This document shows positions 45,253 to 53,540 of a stretch of DNA of 64,000 nucleotides, piece by piece. Position 1 is the first letter of the stretch, and every line of letters begins with the position of its first letter. The stretch comes from CBFIGX01 sp965662265 (GTDB lineage Bacteria; Bacteroidota; Bacteroidia; Flavobacteriales; UBA7430). Under the pieces are notes generated by a model. That model did not search any database and had not been told where the DNA came from. It was given only the letters and a program-made list of their open reading frames with translations. The translations under genes and the position numbers were made by a program. The stretch spans positions 124,001-188,000 of the forward strand of contig CBFIGX010000001.1 of the NCBI GenBank assembly GCA_965662265.1. The letters are read 5' to 3'.

Positions 45253-45796
45253 TCTCAAGCTAGTACTACTTTCAATTTTCATCATATCTTGCTCAAGTAA
45301 TTACAGCCCTAAGCCATTGGGTTATCATAGAATAATTCTTGAAGAAAAAGTCTATCAACCCTACTCAAATAATTGCCCTTTCACTTTTTTAATTCCAGAT
45401 GTGACATCAGTTATCCAAGAAAAAGAGAATTGCTGGATGGACATCAATTACCCTATGTATAACGCAAATATTTACCTGACCTACAAAGAAATAGACGCTA
45501 ACTTAAATGAACTTTTAGAGGAAAATCATAAACTTGCTTATGACCACTCAATAAAATCAGATGGAATTACCGAAAAGTTGTATACCAATCCTGATGAAGG
45601 TATCTATGGAATAATGTACGACATCAAAGGGAATAGTGCTTCTAATGTTCAATTTTTTGTAACAGATAGTACAACACATTTTTTGCGTGGCTCACTATAC
45701 TTTAATAATGTTCCTAATGCAGATTCTATTGCTCCGGTTAAAAATTATATACAGCAAGATATCCAGATTTTGATGGAGAGCCTTAAATGGTCTTAG
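45242..45796 (+). CDS. gldD: Gliding motility lipoprotein GldD
   Basis: 184 residues with a lipoprotein signal (LSIFIISC, Cys17). The body has the GldD pattern: PKPLGYHRIILEEKVYQPY, CPFTFLIPD and CWMDINYPMYNANIYLTYKEI, in part. GldD is required for gliding and T9SS secretion in Flavobacterium johnsoniae. The ATG lies inside the end of gldE. Its 3' end overlaps the converging ctaA gene by 14 bases. Confidence 0.93.
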   Translation: MKSNLKLVLLSIFIISCSSNYSPKPLGYHRIILEEKVYQPYSNNCPFTFLIPDVTSVIQEKENCWMDINYPMYNANIYLTYKEIDANLNELLEENHKLAYDHSIKSDGITEKLYTNPDEGIYGIMYDIKGNSASNVQFFVTDSTTHFLRGSLYFNNVPNADSIAPVKNYIQQDIQILMESLKWS

Positions 45797-46803
45797 CAGA
45801 TCTTAATTGAAAATACAAGCCCATTTGCAAGACAAACAATAGAGATGCTGCAACAAGGTGTATAGGCTGCATTAGTCGCATCATATCAAAGTGACTGAGT
45901 ACAATTCCACTCATTACTTCAATCATTAAAACAAGGATTATAGCATTTGTTAATGGCATTGAAAACTGCACTTGTCTTGACCTGATCCATAAAACAATAT
46001 TTGAGAGAACTAATAAAATAGCAAATGAGCGATGTACTTTAAAGATAACATTCGTACGACTAATCCATAACTCTCGCTGAGAATATTCTAAGCTTTTTGA
46101 AATAACATCAATCTGCTCTCTGACTTGAGTTCCTAAAAAAACTTGTATCAAGCTTAAAACAATAACAACAATTACAAACTTATTAAGAGTAGGGTCATAT
46201 TTAAATCTATTTGCGACTTGAGACGATTCATTGATTAAGTACATCATGACAACAATTATTACAAAAGCCATAAGCATGTGAATGGTTATCTGTAAAGGTG
46301 CTAACACCGAGTAGACTACAACAGCACCTAGCCATGCCTGAAAACCCATAAGCAAGACAACTACTAAAGAGCTATATGTTATTTTAGGGTTCACTTTAAG
46401 AAACTTTAAGGACCACAATAACATAATAAAAGTTAGAACACCAGATATTGCACCAATCAATCTATTGATATACTCTATCCATGTGTGTGTAGCATTAAAT
46501 TTTGTGTAATCGTGTTTGGTGTATAAATCCCAATTTAATTTATCAAATTCATTTTTAGTAGTGAAATCTACTTTGGATGACCATAGCTGATTTTGATATA
46601 TTATCATCTGACCTTCATTATAGCTTTGGTCTTTTCTCCATTCAATTTGATCTTGTGAGCTCGGAGGTATTATTAACCCAAAACATTTTGGCCAATCTGG
46701 ACATCCCATACCTGCTCCAGACATACGAACAAATGAGCCAGCGACGTATAATTAAAAAAATGCTTACTAGAGTGAGTTTTGCAAATGATTTAAACGATAT
46801 CAT
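45783..46803 (-). CDS. ctaA: Heme A synthase (COX15/CtaA), 5' end disturbed by a frameshift
   Basis: Converts heme O to heme A for the cytochrome oxidase. The main frame (from about 46750) reads LYVAGSFVRMSGAGMGCPDWPKC, in part, then eight-helix COX15 features with heme His residues (NATHTWIEYINR, TIHMLMAF, FKVHRSFA, PIHLVAAS). An ATG at 46724 would drop the first helix and the conserved region before SGAGMGC. The missing helix is present in another frame from the ATG at 46803 (MISFKSFAKLTLVSIFL). One extra base near 46749-46753 separates the two. A full promoter stands just before 46803. Either a sequence error or a damaged gene. Confidence 0.85.
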
Positions 46804-46823
46804 ACATATATAATATTACAATA

Positions 46824-46855
46824 CAAATATACTTTGTATTTAAGTAAAATAACAA
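46824..46855 (-). promoter_or_regulatory. Promoter of ctaA
   Basis: On the minus strand TTG, 21 bases, then TATATTTG. It predicts a transcript start about 14 bases before the ATG at 46803, supporting that start rather than 46724. Confidence 0.7.
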
Positions 46856-46874
46856 GCTTTTTGAATTGAGGTAC

Positions 46875-46903
46875 AAAAAACCCCTCGTTAAAACGAGGGG
46901 TTT
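46875..46903 (-). terminator. Terminator of the HMA lipoprotein gene
   Basis: Stem AAACCCCTCGT/ACGAGGGGTTT with a short loop and a run of six Ts on the minus strand, about 50 bases after the stop of the HMA gene. Confidence 0.9.
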
Positions 46904-46951
46904 AGTTTATATATCTATGAAAGCTATCACTTAATGACAACAAATTAAATA

Positions 46952-47677
46952 TTATATTGTTGTTTTTGCCTTTGCTGTTTCTGAACAGCATTTTGATGTT
47001 TTTTTTGCACTCGATGATTTTTCTGAGGCACATTTAGCTCTGGCTTGTTTATCACTACAAGAGGATGCATTTTTCTCACTTGAGCATTTGGCATTATCCT
47101 TACTAGAGCAACATTTAGATGTTTTATCCGAAGCGCATTTAGCATCGCTTTTGTCGCTGCAAGATGCCTTTTTTTCACTGGAGCTTTTAGCATTGTCTTT
47201 ACTAGTGCAACACTTAGATGTCTCTTTAGAGTCACATTTAGCCTTACTTTTACCAGAACAAGAAGTTTCTGTTTTTTCAGAACTACACTTAGACTTTTTA
47301 CTTGCGCAACAAGATTTTTTACAATCATTATTACAATCAATCTTTAAGGGTTCTGCACTATAAATTCCGTCTTTATAGGAATTTATAAAGCCAACTAAAG
47401 AAGCTTGTGAAGTAGAAGCGCTATTATATTCAATAGATGCCACAGAAGATTCATAATCTACTATTGCGTTGACAACACCTTCAACATTTTTGAGTTCTAC
47501 TTCCATTGCACGAGCACAACCCATTTCACAAATCATCCCATCAATAGTAACAGACGTATGAGCTAATTGAGTTGTTAGATCTGTATTACTATCAGACATT
47601 GCTGTACTTTCAGCGCAAGAGCTTATTGCGAATAACATCATAAAAGCTACTGAAGTATATTTAATTAACTTTTTCAT
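46952..47677 (-). CDS. HMA-domain lipoprotein with cysteine-rich repetitive tail
   Basis: 241 residues in three parts. Lipoprotein signal ending FAISSC (Cys21). A heavy-metal-associated domain (about 40-112) with the metal site GMICEMGC (Cys50, Cys54; spacing of three residues instead of two) and the ferredoxin-like fold VEGVVNAIVDYESSVASIEY. Then a tail (113-241) of Cys, Ser, Lys and Ala with 18 cysteines in repeated units such as TSKCCSSKDNAKCSSEK. It is exported and presumably tethered to a membrane. Metal binding or storage is likely from composition; which metal is unknown. No P-type ATPase or metal regulator lies next to it. Confidence 0.85.
   Translation of the reverse strand: MKKLIKYTSVAFMMLFAISSCAESTAMSDSNTDLTTQLAHTSVTIDGMICEMGCARAMEVELKNVEGVVNAIVDYESSVASIEYNSASTSQASLVGFINSYKDGIYSAEPLKIDCNNDCKKSCCASKKSKCSSEKTETSCSGKSKAKCDSKETSKCCTSKDNAKSSSEKKASCSDKSDAKCASDKTSKCCSSKDNAKCSSEKNASSCSDKQARAKCASEKSSSAKKTSKCCSETAKAKTTI
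46955..47335 (-). repeat. Degenerate repeats encoding the Cys/Ser/Lys tail
   Basis: Two clear units of 33 and 41 codons, each starting SKCC-SKDNAK, plus a partial upstream unit and a final SKCC. Units share the order SKCC, NAK(C/S)SSEK, (A)SCSDK, AKCAS(D/E)K. The pattern points to growth by internal duplication. It is coding, not a CRISPR or tandem satellite. Confidence 0.8.
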
Positions 47678-47793
47678 GTGGTTTTAAATTTTAAGAAGTT
47701 CTAAAAGGTAAAACTACAAAAAATACCCAAACTCATTGAAGTTTAAGTATCTTTACACAACTCGTTAACAATAGATTAACTAATTTTAACATT

Positions 47794-48681
47794 ATGTATA
47801 AAAAATTTGACCACAGGCTTGGTCATTGGCTATTACTGTTAACATTATCACTAATCTGGGGATCTTCATTTATTTTAATTAAAAGAGGTTTGGACGCTTT
47901 TAGTTACCAGCAAGTAGCAGCTCTCAGACTCTTCATAGCTTTTTTATTTTTAATCTGGTTAGGTAGAAACTACTTTTTTAAAAATATCCCAAAGTCTAAA
48001 TTAGCGCCAATTTTTCTTACTGGCTTGGTTGGAAACGGAATTCCTGCCTTCTTATTTACTAAATCTGAAACTTACCTAGATTCTGGGGTTGTTGGTATTC
48101 TAAATGTACTTACACCATTATTTACCATTATCATTGGTTTAATATTTTATAAGCTTAGAGTAACATTTATCAATTACGCTGGTATTCTAGTTGGTATTCT
48201 CGGAACAACATATCTTTTATATCCTAATGTTCAACAACTCAATGAAAAAGCACTTTTGTATTGTCTGATGGTAATAATTGCCACAGCTTGCTATGGCTGG
48301 AGCACTAACATCATTAAAAATCAATTGCATGATATTAATTCTCTTCAAATAACCACACTTGCTTTTTCATTTATTGGTCCATGGGCTGGCATCTATTTAT
48401 TTAGCACCGATTTTGTAGTTGTCATGCAGACACATCCGAAAGCGACATCAAGCCTAATCTACACAGCAATACTAGCCATAATAGGATCTGCCTTATCGGT
48501 TGTATTATTCAATCAGCTGATAAAAATGACTGGCGCGCTTTTCGCCACCTCCTGCACCTATATCATTCCAATTGTTGCAATACTTTGGGGCATTCTTGAT
48601 GGAGAATCAATCACGAATCGTCACCTCTCAGGATTCCTTATCATACTAGCAGGTGTTTATTTGGTAAATAAAAGAGCATAG
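47794..48681 (+). CDS. EamA/DMT superfamily transporter
   Basis: 295 residues with ten membrane helices in two EamA halves: LTLSLIWGSSFILIKRGL with the usual G-S-S-F start, and YCLMVIIATACYGWSTNI for the second half. Proteins of this type export metabolites, but the substrate cannot be predicted. Stand-alone gene, divergent from the HMA lipoprotein. Confidence 0.9.
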   Translation: MYKKFDHRLGHWLLLLTLSLIWGSSFILIKRGLDAFSYQQVAALRLFIAFLFLIWLGRNYFFKNIPKSKLAPIFLTGLVGNGIPAFLFTKSETYLDSGVVGILNVLTPLFTIIIGLIFYKLRVTFINYAGILVGILGTTYLLYPNVQQLNEKALLYCLMVIIATACYGWSTNIIKNQLHDINSLQITTLAFSFIGPWAGIYLFSTDFVVVMQTHPKATSSLIYTAILAIIGSALSVVLFNQLIKMTGALFATSCTYIIPIVAILWGILDGESITNRHLSGFLIILAGVYLVNKRA

Positions 48682-48687
48682 TTTGGC

Positions 48688-48718
48688 TTGTCTGTTTATA
48701 ATATTTGTCTTAATTTTG
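48688..48718 (+). promoter_or_regulatory. Promoter of rplU-rpmA
   Basis: TTG, exactly 20 bases, then TAATTTTG, 36 bases before the rplU ATG. Confidence 0.75.
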
Positions 48719-48754
48719 CAAACCATTTAGTAAATTAATATAAACTAATAGCAG

Positions 48755-49114
48755 ATGTACGCAATTGTAGAGATAGCAGGGCATCAATATAAAGTTGAAA
48801 AAGATCAGCGCATCTTTGTTAACCGTCTTGAAGGAAAAGAAGGTTCGAAAGTAACTTTCGACAAAGTTCTTTTAATTGAGGATGGTGGTAAAGTAAACGT
48901 TGGCGCCCCAGCTATAAAAGGTGCTAAAGTCTCAGCAAAAATTGAGAGTCACCTAAAAGGAGACAAGGTCATTGTCTTCAAAAAGAAAAGAAGAAAAGGC
49001 TATAAAGTAAAGAATGGTCATCGTCAATATCTAACACAGTTAACTGTTGGGACGATTACGAAAAAGGCGCCAGCTAAAAAAGCTGCCCCTAAGGCTGTTA
49101 AAACAGAAGCCTAA
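48755..49114 (+). CDS. rplU: 50S ribosomal protein L21
   Basis: 119 residues with bL21 features MYAIVEIAGHQYKVEKDQRI, VLLIEDGGKVNVGAP and FKKKRRKGYKVKNGHRQYL. An Ala/Lys-rich tail of about 17 residues (KKAPAKKAAPKAV) extends beyond the usual end. Followed 24 bases later by rpmA, the standard pair. Confidence 0.97.
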   Translation: MYAIVEIAGHQYKVEKDQRIFVNRLEGKEGSKVTFDKVLLIEDGGKVNVGAPAIKGAKVSAKIESHLKGDKVIVFKKKRRKGYKVKNGHRQYLTQLTVGTITKKAPAKKAAPKAVKTEA

Positions 49115-49138
49115 TTAACTAACCAAAAAAAATAAACC

Positions 49139-49399
49139 ATGGCTCATAAAAAAGGTGTCGGTAGTTCCAAGAACGGTAGAGAATCAGAATCTAAACGACT
49201 TGGAATCAAAATTTACGGTGGTCAATTAGCTGTAGCTGGTAATATCATTGTAAGACAAAGAGGTACAAAACACAATCCAGGAGAAAATGTTGGGATAGGT
49301 AAAGACCATACCCTTTTTGCCCTCTGTGATGGTACAATTGAGTTTAATAAAAAGAAAAATAACAAATCATATGTTAGCGTAGTTCCTTTTGCTGAATAG
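49139..49399 (+). CDS. rpmA: 50S ribosomal protein L27
   Basis: 86 residues: MAHKKGVGSSKNGRESESKR start that reaches the peptidyl transferase centre, then GNIIVRQRGTKHNPGENVGIGKDHTLFAL, in part. The N-terminus starts directly with AHKKG; there is no Firmicutes-type cleavable leader. Followed by a strong terminator. Confidence 0.98.
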   Translation: MAHKKGVGSSKNGRESESKRLGIKIYGGQLAVAGNIIVRQRGTKHNPGENVGIGKDHTLFALCDGTIEFNKKKNNKSYVSVVPFAE

Positions 49400-49421
49400 G
49401 TTTGTCTAATTTTATGACCTC

Positions 49422-49451
49422 AAAGGCTTTCCAAATGGAAAGCCTTTTTTT
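49422..49451 (+). terminator. Terminator of rplU-rpmA
   Basis: Perfect 11-pair stem AAAGGCTTTCC/GGAAAGCCTTT with loop AAAT-like and seven Ts. Confidence 0.93.
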
Positions 49452-49533
49452 GTTAATAAACTTTGCACAATAATATGTATTAATAACGATGAAAGTTTAA
49501 GTCTATCATGGCAGACTATTTATCCTAAAACAT

Positions 49534-49541
49534 TAGTTTTG
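49534..49541 (+). promoter_or_regulatory. Candidate -7 promoter box for the serS run
   Basis: TAGTTTTG fits TAnnTTTG and lies 19 bases before the serS ATG; no TTG at the standard distance. Confidence 0.4.
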
Positions 49542-49560
49542 TGTTTAAATAAATATCAAG

Positions 49561-50832
49561 ATGTTACAAGTAGCCTATATTAGAGACAATAAGCAGGAAG
49601 TAATCGAAAGATTAGCTATAAAAAATTTCAAAGCTGAAAAAATTATACATGAAGTGATTTTATTAGATGACACCAGACGTAGCACTCAATCAATGCACGA
49701 TAATCTTCTTTCTGAATCTAATAAATTATCTAAAGAAATAGGCCTTCTATACAAGTCTGGAGATACAAATCAAGCTAATGAAAAAAAGTCGAAGACTTTA
49801 GAACTTAAAGAGAAGTCTAAAGAACTTCACCAAAAACTTATTGACTTGCAAAATGAACTACGCAACAAGTTAGTTCAAATTCCAAATATCCCTCACAAAG
49901 ATGTGCCTATTGGGGTTTCAGAAGATGACAACAAAATTATAAGCCAAGAAGGCCTTATGCCAACTATGGCAAAAAATGCTGCGCCGCATTGGGATCTTTT
50001 AGCAAAAAAAAATATTGTAAATTTTGAACTTGGGGTCAAAATTACTGGTGCCGGATTTCCAGTTTATCGAGGCAAAGGTGCGCAACTTCAAAGAGCATTA
50101 ATAAATTATTTTTTAAACAAAAATATTGAAGCTGGCTATGAAGAGTTTCTTCCACCTCATCTTGTGAATGAGGCTTCAGGATTCGGGACGGGACAACTGC
50201 CAGACAAAGAAGGTCAAATGTATCATGTTACTGAAGATAATCTCTATCTAATACCTACTGCTGAAGTACCTGTAACAAATATTTTTAGAGATGTCATTCT
50301 CAAAAAAGAAGATTTTCCAGTAAAATGTACGGCATACACTCCTTGTTTTAGAAGAGAGGCAGGCTCTTATGGGAAAGATGTTAGAGGCTTAAATAGGCTG
50401 CATCAATTCGACAAGGTTGAAATTGTTCAGATTCAACATCCTGACAATTCCTATGCAGCTTTAGACGAAATGGTGGAACATGTAGCCTCTATCCTTAGAG
50501 AGTTATGTTTACCATTTAGAATACTTCAACTATGTGGCGGCGACATCAGCTTCACCTCTGCACTAACCTACGATTTTGAAGTGTATTCGGCAGCCCAAGG
50601 AAAGTGGTTAGAAGTTAGTTCTGTTTCCAATTTTGAAAATTATCAGACGAATAGGTTGAAATTACGTTACAAGGATACAGATAAAAAAACCAAGTTATGT
50701 CACAGTTTAAATGGGAGTGCCTTAGCTCTCCCTAGAATAATGGCTGCCATCATTGAAAATTATCAAACGGAAGAAGGTGACATACAGATTCCCGATGTCC
50801 TAATTCCATATTGTGGATTCGATAAAATCTAA
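49561..50832 (+). CDS. serS: Serine--tRNA ligase
   Basis: Charges tRNA-Ser. 423 residues: N-terminal coiled-coil arm (about 30-105) that contacts the long variable arm, then the class II core with motif 2 FRREAGSYGKDVRGLNRLHQF (in part) and motif 3 LNGSALALPRIMAAIIEN. Normal length. First gene of a packed plus-strand run up to 56598. Confidence 0.98.
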   Translation: MLQVAYIRDNKQEVIERLAIKNFKAEKIIHEVILLDDTRRSTQSMHDNLLSESNKLSKEIGLLYKSGDTNQANEKKSKTLELKEKSKELHQKLIDLQNELRNKLVQIPNIPHKDVPIGVSEDDNKIISQEGLMPTMAKNAAPHWDLLAKKNIVNFELGVKITGAGFPVYRGKGAQLQRALINYFLNKNIEAGYEEFLPPHLVNEASGFGTGQLPDKEGQMYHVTEDNLYLIPTAEVPVTNIFRDVILKKEDFPVKCTAYTPCFRREAGSYGKDVRGLNRLHQFDKVEIVQIQHPDNSYAALDEMVEHVASILRELCLPFRILQLCGGDISFTSALTYDFEVYSAAQGKWLEVSSVSNFENYQTNRLKLRYKDTDKKTKLCHSLNGSALALPRIMAAIIENYQTEEGDIQIPDVLIPYCGFDKI

Positions 50833-50863
50833 CATCACAACTATAGAATGCCTCTAGTTTTTT

Positions 50864-51409
50864 ATGAAAACTATAAAGCTATATATCATAATAAGTATCA
50901 TAGGGATTAATAGTTCTTGTAATAATCTTGGTATTGATCAAGAAATTAATAACATTGTCCTATTAGAATCTGCCATTAATGAAAAAGCAGAACTATTAAA
51001 TCAATTTGATGACAAAAAGCTAAATTCATATATTTTAATATCAAACCAACGGATTAAGCTTCTTGAATCATCCAACCTAAGTGCTTTTCAAAAAGATTGG
51101 TTTTGTGAGGATGTATATTCATATGAGACGGTTGTAAATAATATTCAACTTTCTATGATAGAGCTGAGTAAGTGTCTCAAAAACCTTGAAGTTTGCCAGG
51201 TACAATTAACACATTTACGACTAGATCTGGTACACAGAAATATAAGCAAAAAAAAATATATGCTATATTTTAGTCAGGAACAAAAAGCCTTTGGTGATTC
51301 AGAAAAAATGATAAAGAAAGTGATAAAAAATATCGAAATACAAATCCATAATTTCGAATATCTTGAAGCTAAACTTTCAAAAATTATTAAACAATTAGAA
51401 ACTAAATAA
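50864..51409 (+). CDS. Hypothetical helical lipoprotein
   Basis: 181 residues. Lipoprotein signal MKTIKLYIIISIIGINSSC (Cys19). The rest is almost entirely helical with heptad-like Leu/Ile spacing (coiled coil) and three further Cys in the middle (DWFCED, SKCLKNLEVC). I do not recognise a family. It sits 31 bases after serS and one base before the TPR gene, so it probably works with the exported TPR protein. Confidence 0.75.
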   Translation: MKTIKLYIIISIIGINSSCNNLGIDQEINNIVLLESAINEKAELLNQFDDKKLNSYILISNQRIKLLESSNLSAFQKDWFCEDVYSYETVVNNIQLSMIELSKCLKNLEVCQVQLTHLRLDLVHRNISKKKYMLYFSQEQKAFGDSEKMIKKVIKNIEIQIHNFEYLEAKLSKIIKQLETK

Positions 51410-51410
51410 A

Positions 51411-53231
51411 TTGATTACACTACTAAGAAAATCATTAGTTCTCGTTCTGATTTGTTGTACTTTAATGGTAAATGCTCAACAAAACAACAGCACTATAAAG
51501 CTTGCTAATCAATATTTGCAAACTGAAAATTATGAACTTGCCAGCACTCTTTTTCTTGAATTATATAACAAACATAAATCACACAATTACTATCAAGGTC
51601 TAATGGAATGTTACTTAGGGCTTGAGGATTTGCCGAGTGCTGAAAAGCTTGTTAAGAAACATATAAAACGCAATAGCAACAATCCAAGTTCATACATAGA
51701 CTATGGACACATACTTAATTTAAGAAACCAAATACGAAAAGCCGACGCAAAATTTAAAGAAGCATTTAAAATTATGGCTAAACAAGATCATCAGATAGGC
51801 GCAGCTGCTCTGAGATTATACAACTATGGCTATATAGATAAATCTATTAATGCATACAAATTAGGCTTAAAAGACCCTAAAATGGTTAGCTATAATTTTC
51901 AGCTTGCTAGATTGTATGGCGAAAAAGGAGATTTGCAACAAATGTTTGAATCATATGCTCGTTTAGTACTCCTTAAACCAAATTATTTACAATCTGTAAA
52001 AAATCGACTAAACAGAATAATAAGCCCTGATGCCGACAATGAAAATAATCAACTATTAAAGAGTGTATTAATTGAATGGGCACAAGAACACAATTCTGAA
52101 GCAATTGGAGACTTATTAATTTGGTTGTTTATTCAAGAAAAAAGTTTTGACGCAGCATTAGATCAAGAAATTGCCTTAGATAAAAAGTTCAACTTAGGTC
52201 AAAAAAATGTCTTCGATCTTGCTCAAATATGTAGAAAAAATAAGGCCTTTAAAACAGCCATTAAGTGTTATGACTATATTTTAAGTCTTGGGGCAGATTC
52301 TCCCTATTTTTTAGAGTCTCAATTAGAAGAATTATTTGTCAAAAATCAAATTCTTGCTTCTAACTTCAACACTAAAGATGAAGAATGGGAGGAATTAGTA
52401 ATAGAATATAATGAATGCTTAAATAGAATAGGCAAAACCAGTTATACTATTTTACTAATTAAAGACTTAGCTGAAATTATGGCATTTAGACTTTATGACG
52501 TGAGTTCTGCTAAAGAGATCATTTTAGACGCTTTAGAAATCAGCTCTGCAACAGATGAAGAGTTAGCTAAATGCAAACTTATCTATGCAGACATATTGCT
52601 TTTACAAAATGAAATATGGGAGGCCATCATTTACTACTCTCAAGTTGATAAATCATTTAAGCATGATGTGTTAGGTCATGAAGCAAAGTATAGACGAGCA
52701 AAAATTTCATATTACCAAGGTGACTTTGACTGGGCTCAAGCGCAATTAGATGTTTTAAAAAAATCTACATCCAAGCTTATAGCAAATAATGCAATGGACT
52801 TATCCTTGTTAATTCAAGACAACCTAAATTTGGATACGACAACAAAAACTATGGAAATATTTGCTCGAGCAGACTTAAATATGTTTCAAAATAAATTTAA
52901 TGAAGCTTTGTTAGGGCTAGATAGTATTATTATAAACTACTCAGGACATAGTCTAGTTGATGAAGCTCTCTATAAACAATATGAGATTAAAATGATGCAA
53001 GGGGAAAAGGAGGATGCTAGCGAGCTCTTAGATCAAATTACAACCTTCTATTCTTTCGATATACTGGCAGATGATGCAAAATTTGCACAGGCTCAGCTTC
53101 AAGAATATTATTTTAATGATCTTAATTACGCATTGAAGCTGTATGAAGATATTATGCTTAATCATAAAGATAGTTTTTACCTTGCAGAAGCCAGAAAACG
53201 ATTTAGAAAACTAAACCTAAATAGTGAATGA
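51411..53231 (+). CDS. Exported tetratricopeptide repeat protein
   Basis: 606 residues starting at TTG 51411, which gives a full signal peptide (LLRKSLVLVLICCTLMVNAQ); the first ATG lies inside that signal. The mature protein is a solenoid of TPR-like repeats (for example ASTLFLELYNKHKSHNYYQG, AIKCYDYILSLGADSPYF, ALKLYEDIMLNHKDSFYLA). It is probably periplasmic. Function unknown. The stop overlaps the next start as ATGA. Confidence 0.85.
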   Translation: MITLLRKSLVLVLICCTLMVNAQQNNSTIKLANQYLQTENYELASTLFLELYNKHKSHNYYQGLMECYLGLEDLPSAEKLVKKHIKRNSNNPSSYIDYGHILNLRNQIRKADAKFKEAFKIMAKQDHQIGAAALRLYNYGYIDKSINAYKLGLKDPKMVSYNFQLARLYGEKGDLQQMFESYARLVLLKPNYLQSVKNRLNRIISPDADNENNQLLKSVLIEWAQEHNSEAIGDLLIWLFIQEKSFDAALDQEIALDKKFNLGQKNVFDLAQICRKNKAFKTAIKCYDYILSLGADSPYFLESQLEELFVKNQILASNFNTKDEEWEELVIEYNECLNRIGKTSYTILLIKDLAEIMAFRLYDVSSAKEIILDALEISSATDEELAKCKLIYADILLLQNEIWEAIIYYSQVDKSFKHDVLGHEAKYRRAKISYYQGDFDWAQAQLDVLKKSTSKLIANNAMDLSLLIQDNLNLDTTTKTMEIFARADLNMFQNKFNEALLGLDSIIINYSGHSLVDEALYKQYEIKMMQGEKEDASELLDQITTFYSFDILADDAKFAQAQLQEYYFNDLNYALKLYEDIMLNHKDSFYLAEARKRFRKLNLNSE

Positions 53232-53539
53232 TTGTATATAATGTAACTATTAATATTGAAGATGAGATAGAACAGGAATGGCTAAACTGGATGAGGTTAA
53301 CACATATTCCTGAGCTAATCAATACAGGTTGTTTTGTGTCTGCTAGAATGACAAAAGTTTTAGTGGAAGAGCAAATGGGTGGTAAAACGTATTCAATACA
53401 ATACAGTTGCAACACTAGAGCTGATCTCGACAAATATATTGACAATTATGCTCCACAATTACAATCTAATTTTAATAAAAGATATAAGGATAAATTTGTA
53501 GCATTTAGAACAATCATGCAAGTAATAGAGGACTTTTAG
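53228..53539 (+). CDS. DUF4286 family protein
   Basis: 103 residues beginning MIVYNVTINIEDEIEQEWLN with HIPELINTGCFVSARM and YAPQLQSNFNKRYKDKFVAF. It has the form of a ferredoxin-like alpha/beta-barrel-type domain (dimeric ABM-like). Its place directly before rsmA is common in Bacteroidota. Function unknown. Confidence 0.88.
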   Translation: MIVYNVTINIEDEIEQEWLNWMRLTHIPELINTGCFVSARMTKVLVEEQMGGKTYSIQYSCNTRADLDKYIDNYAPQLQSNFNKRYKDKFVAFRTIMQVIEDF

Positions 53540-53540
53540 A

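Noticed and set aside
46955..47335. CRISPR-like repeats
   Set aside because: Units are degenerate, codon-phased and coding; there are no equal repeats with unique spacers.
46945..47340. Second open minus-strand frame rich in Lys, Val and Leu
   Set aside because: It arises from the repetitive composition of the HMA tail gene and lacks start signals or family features.
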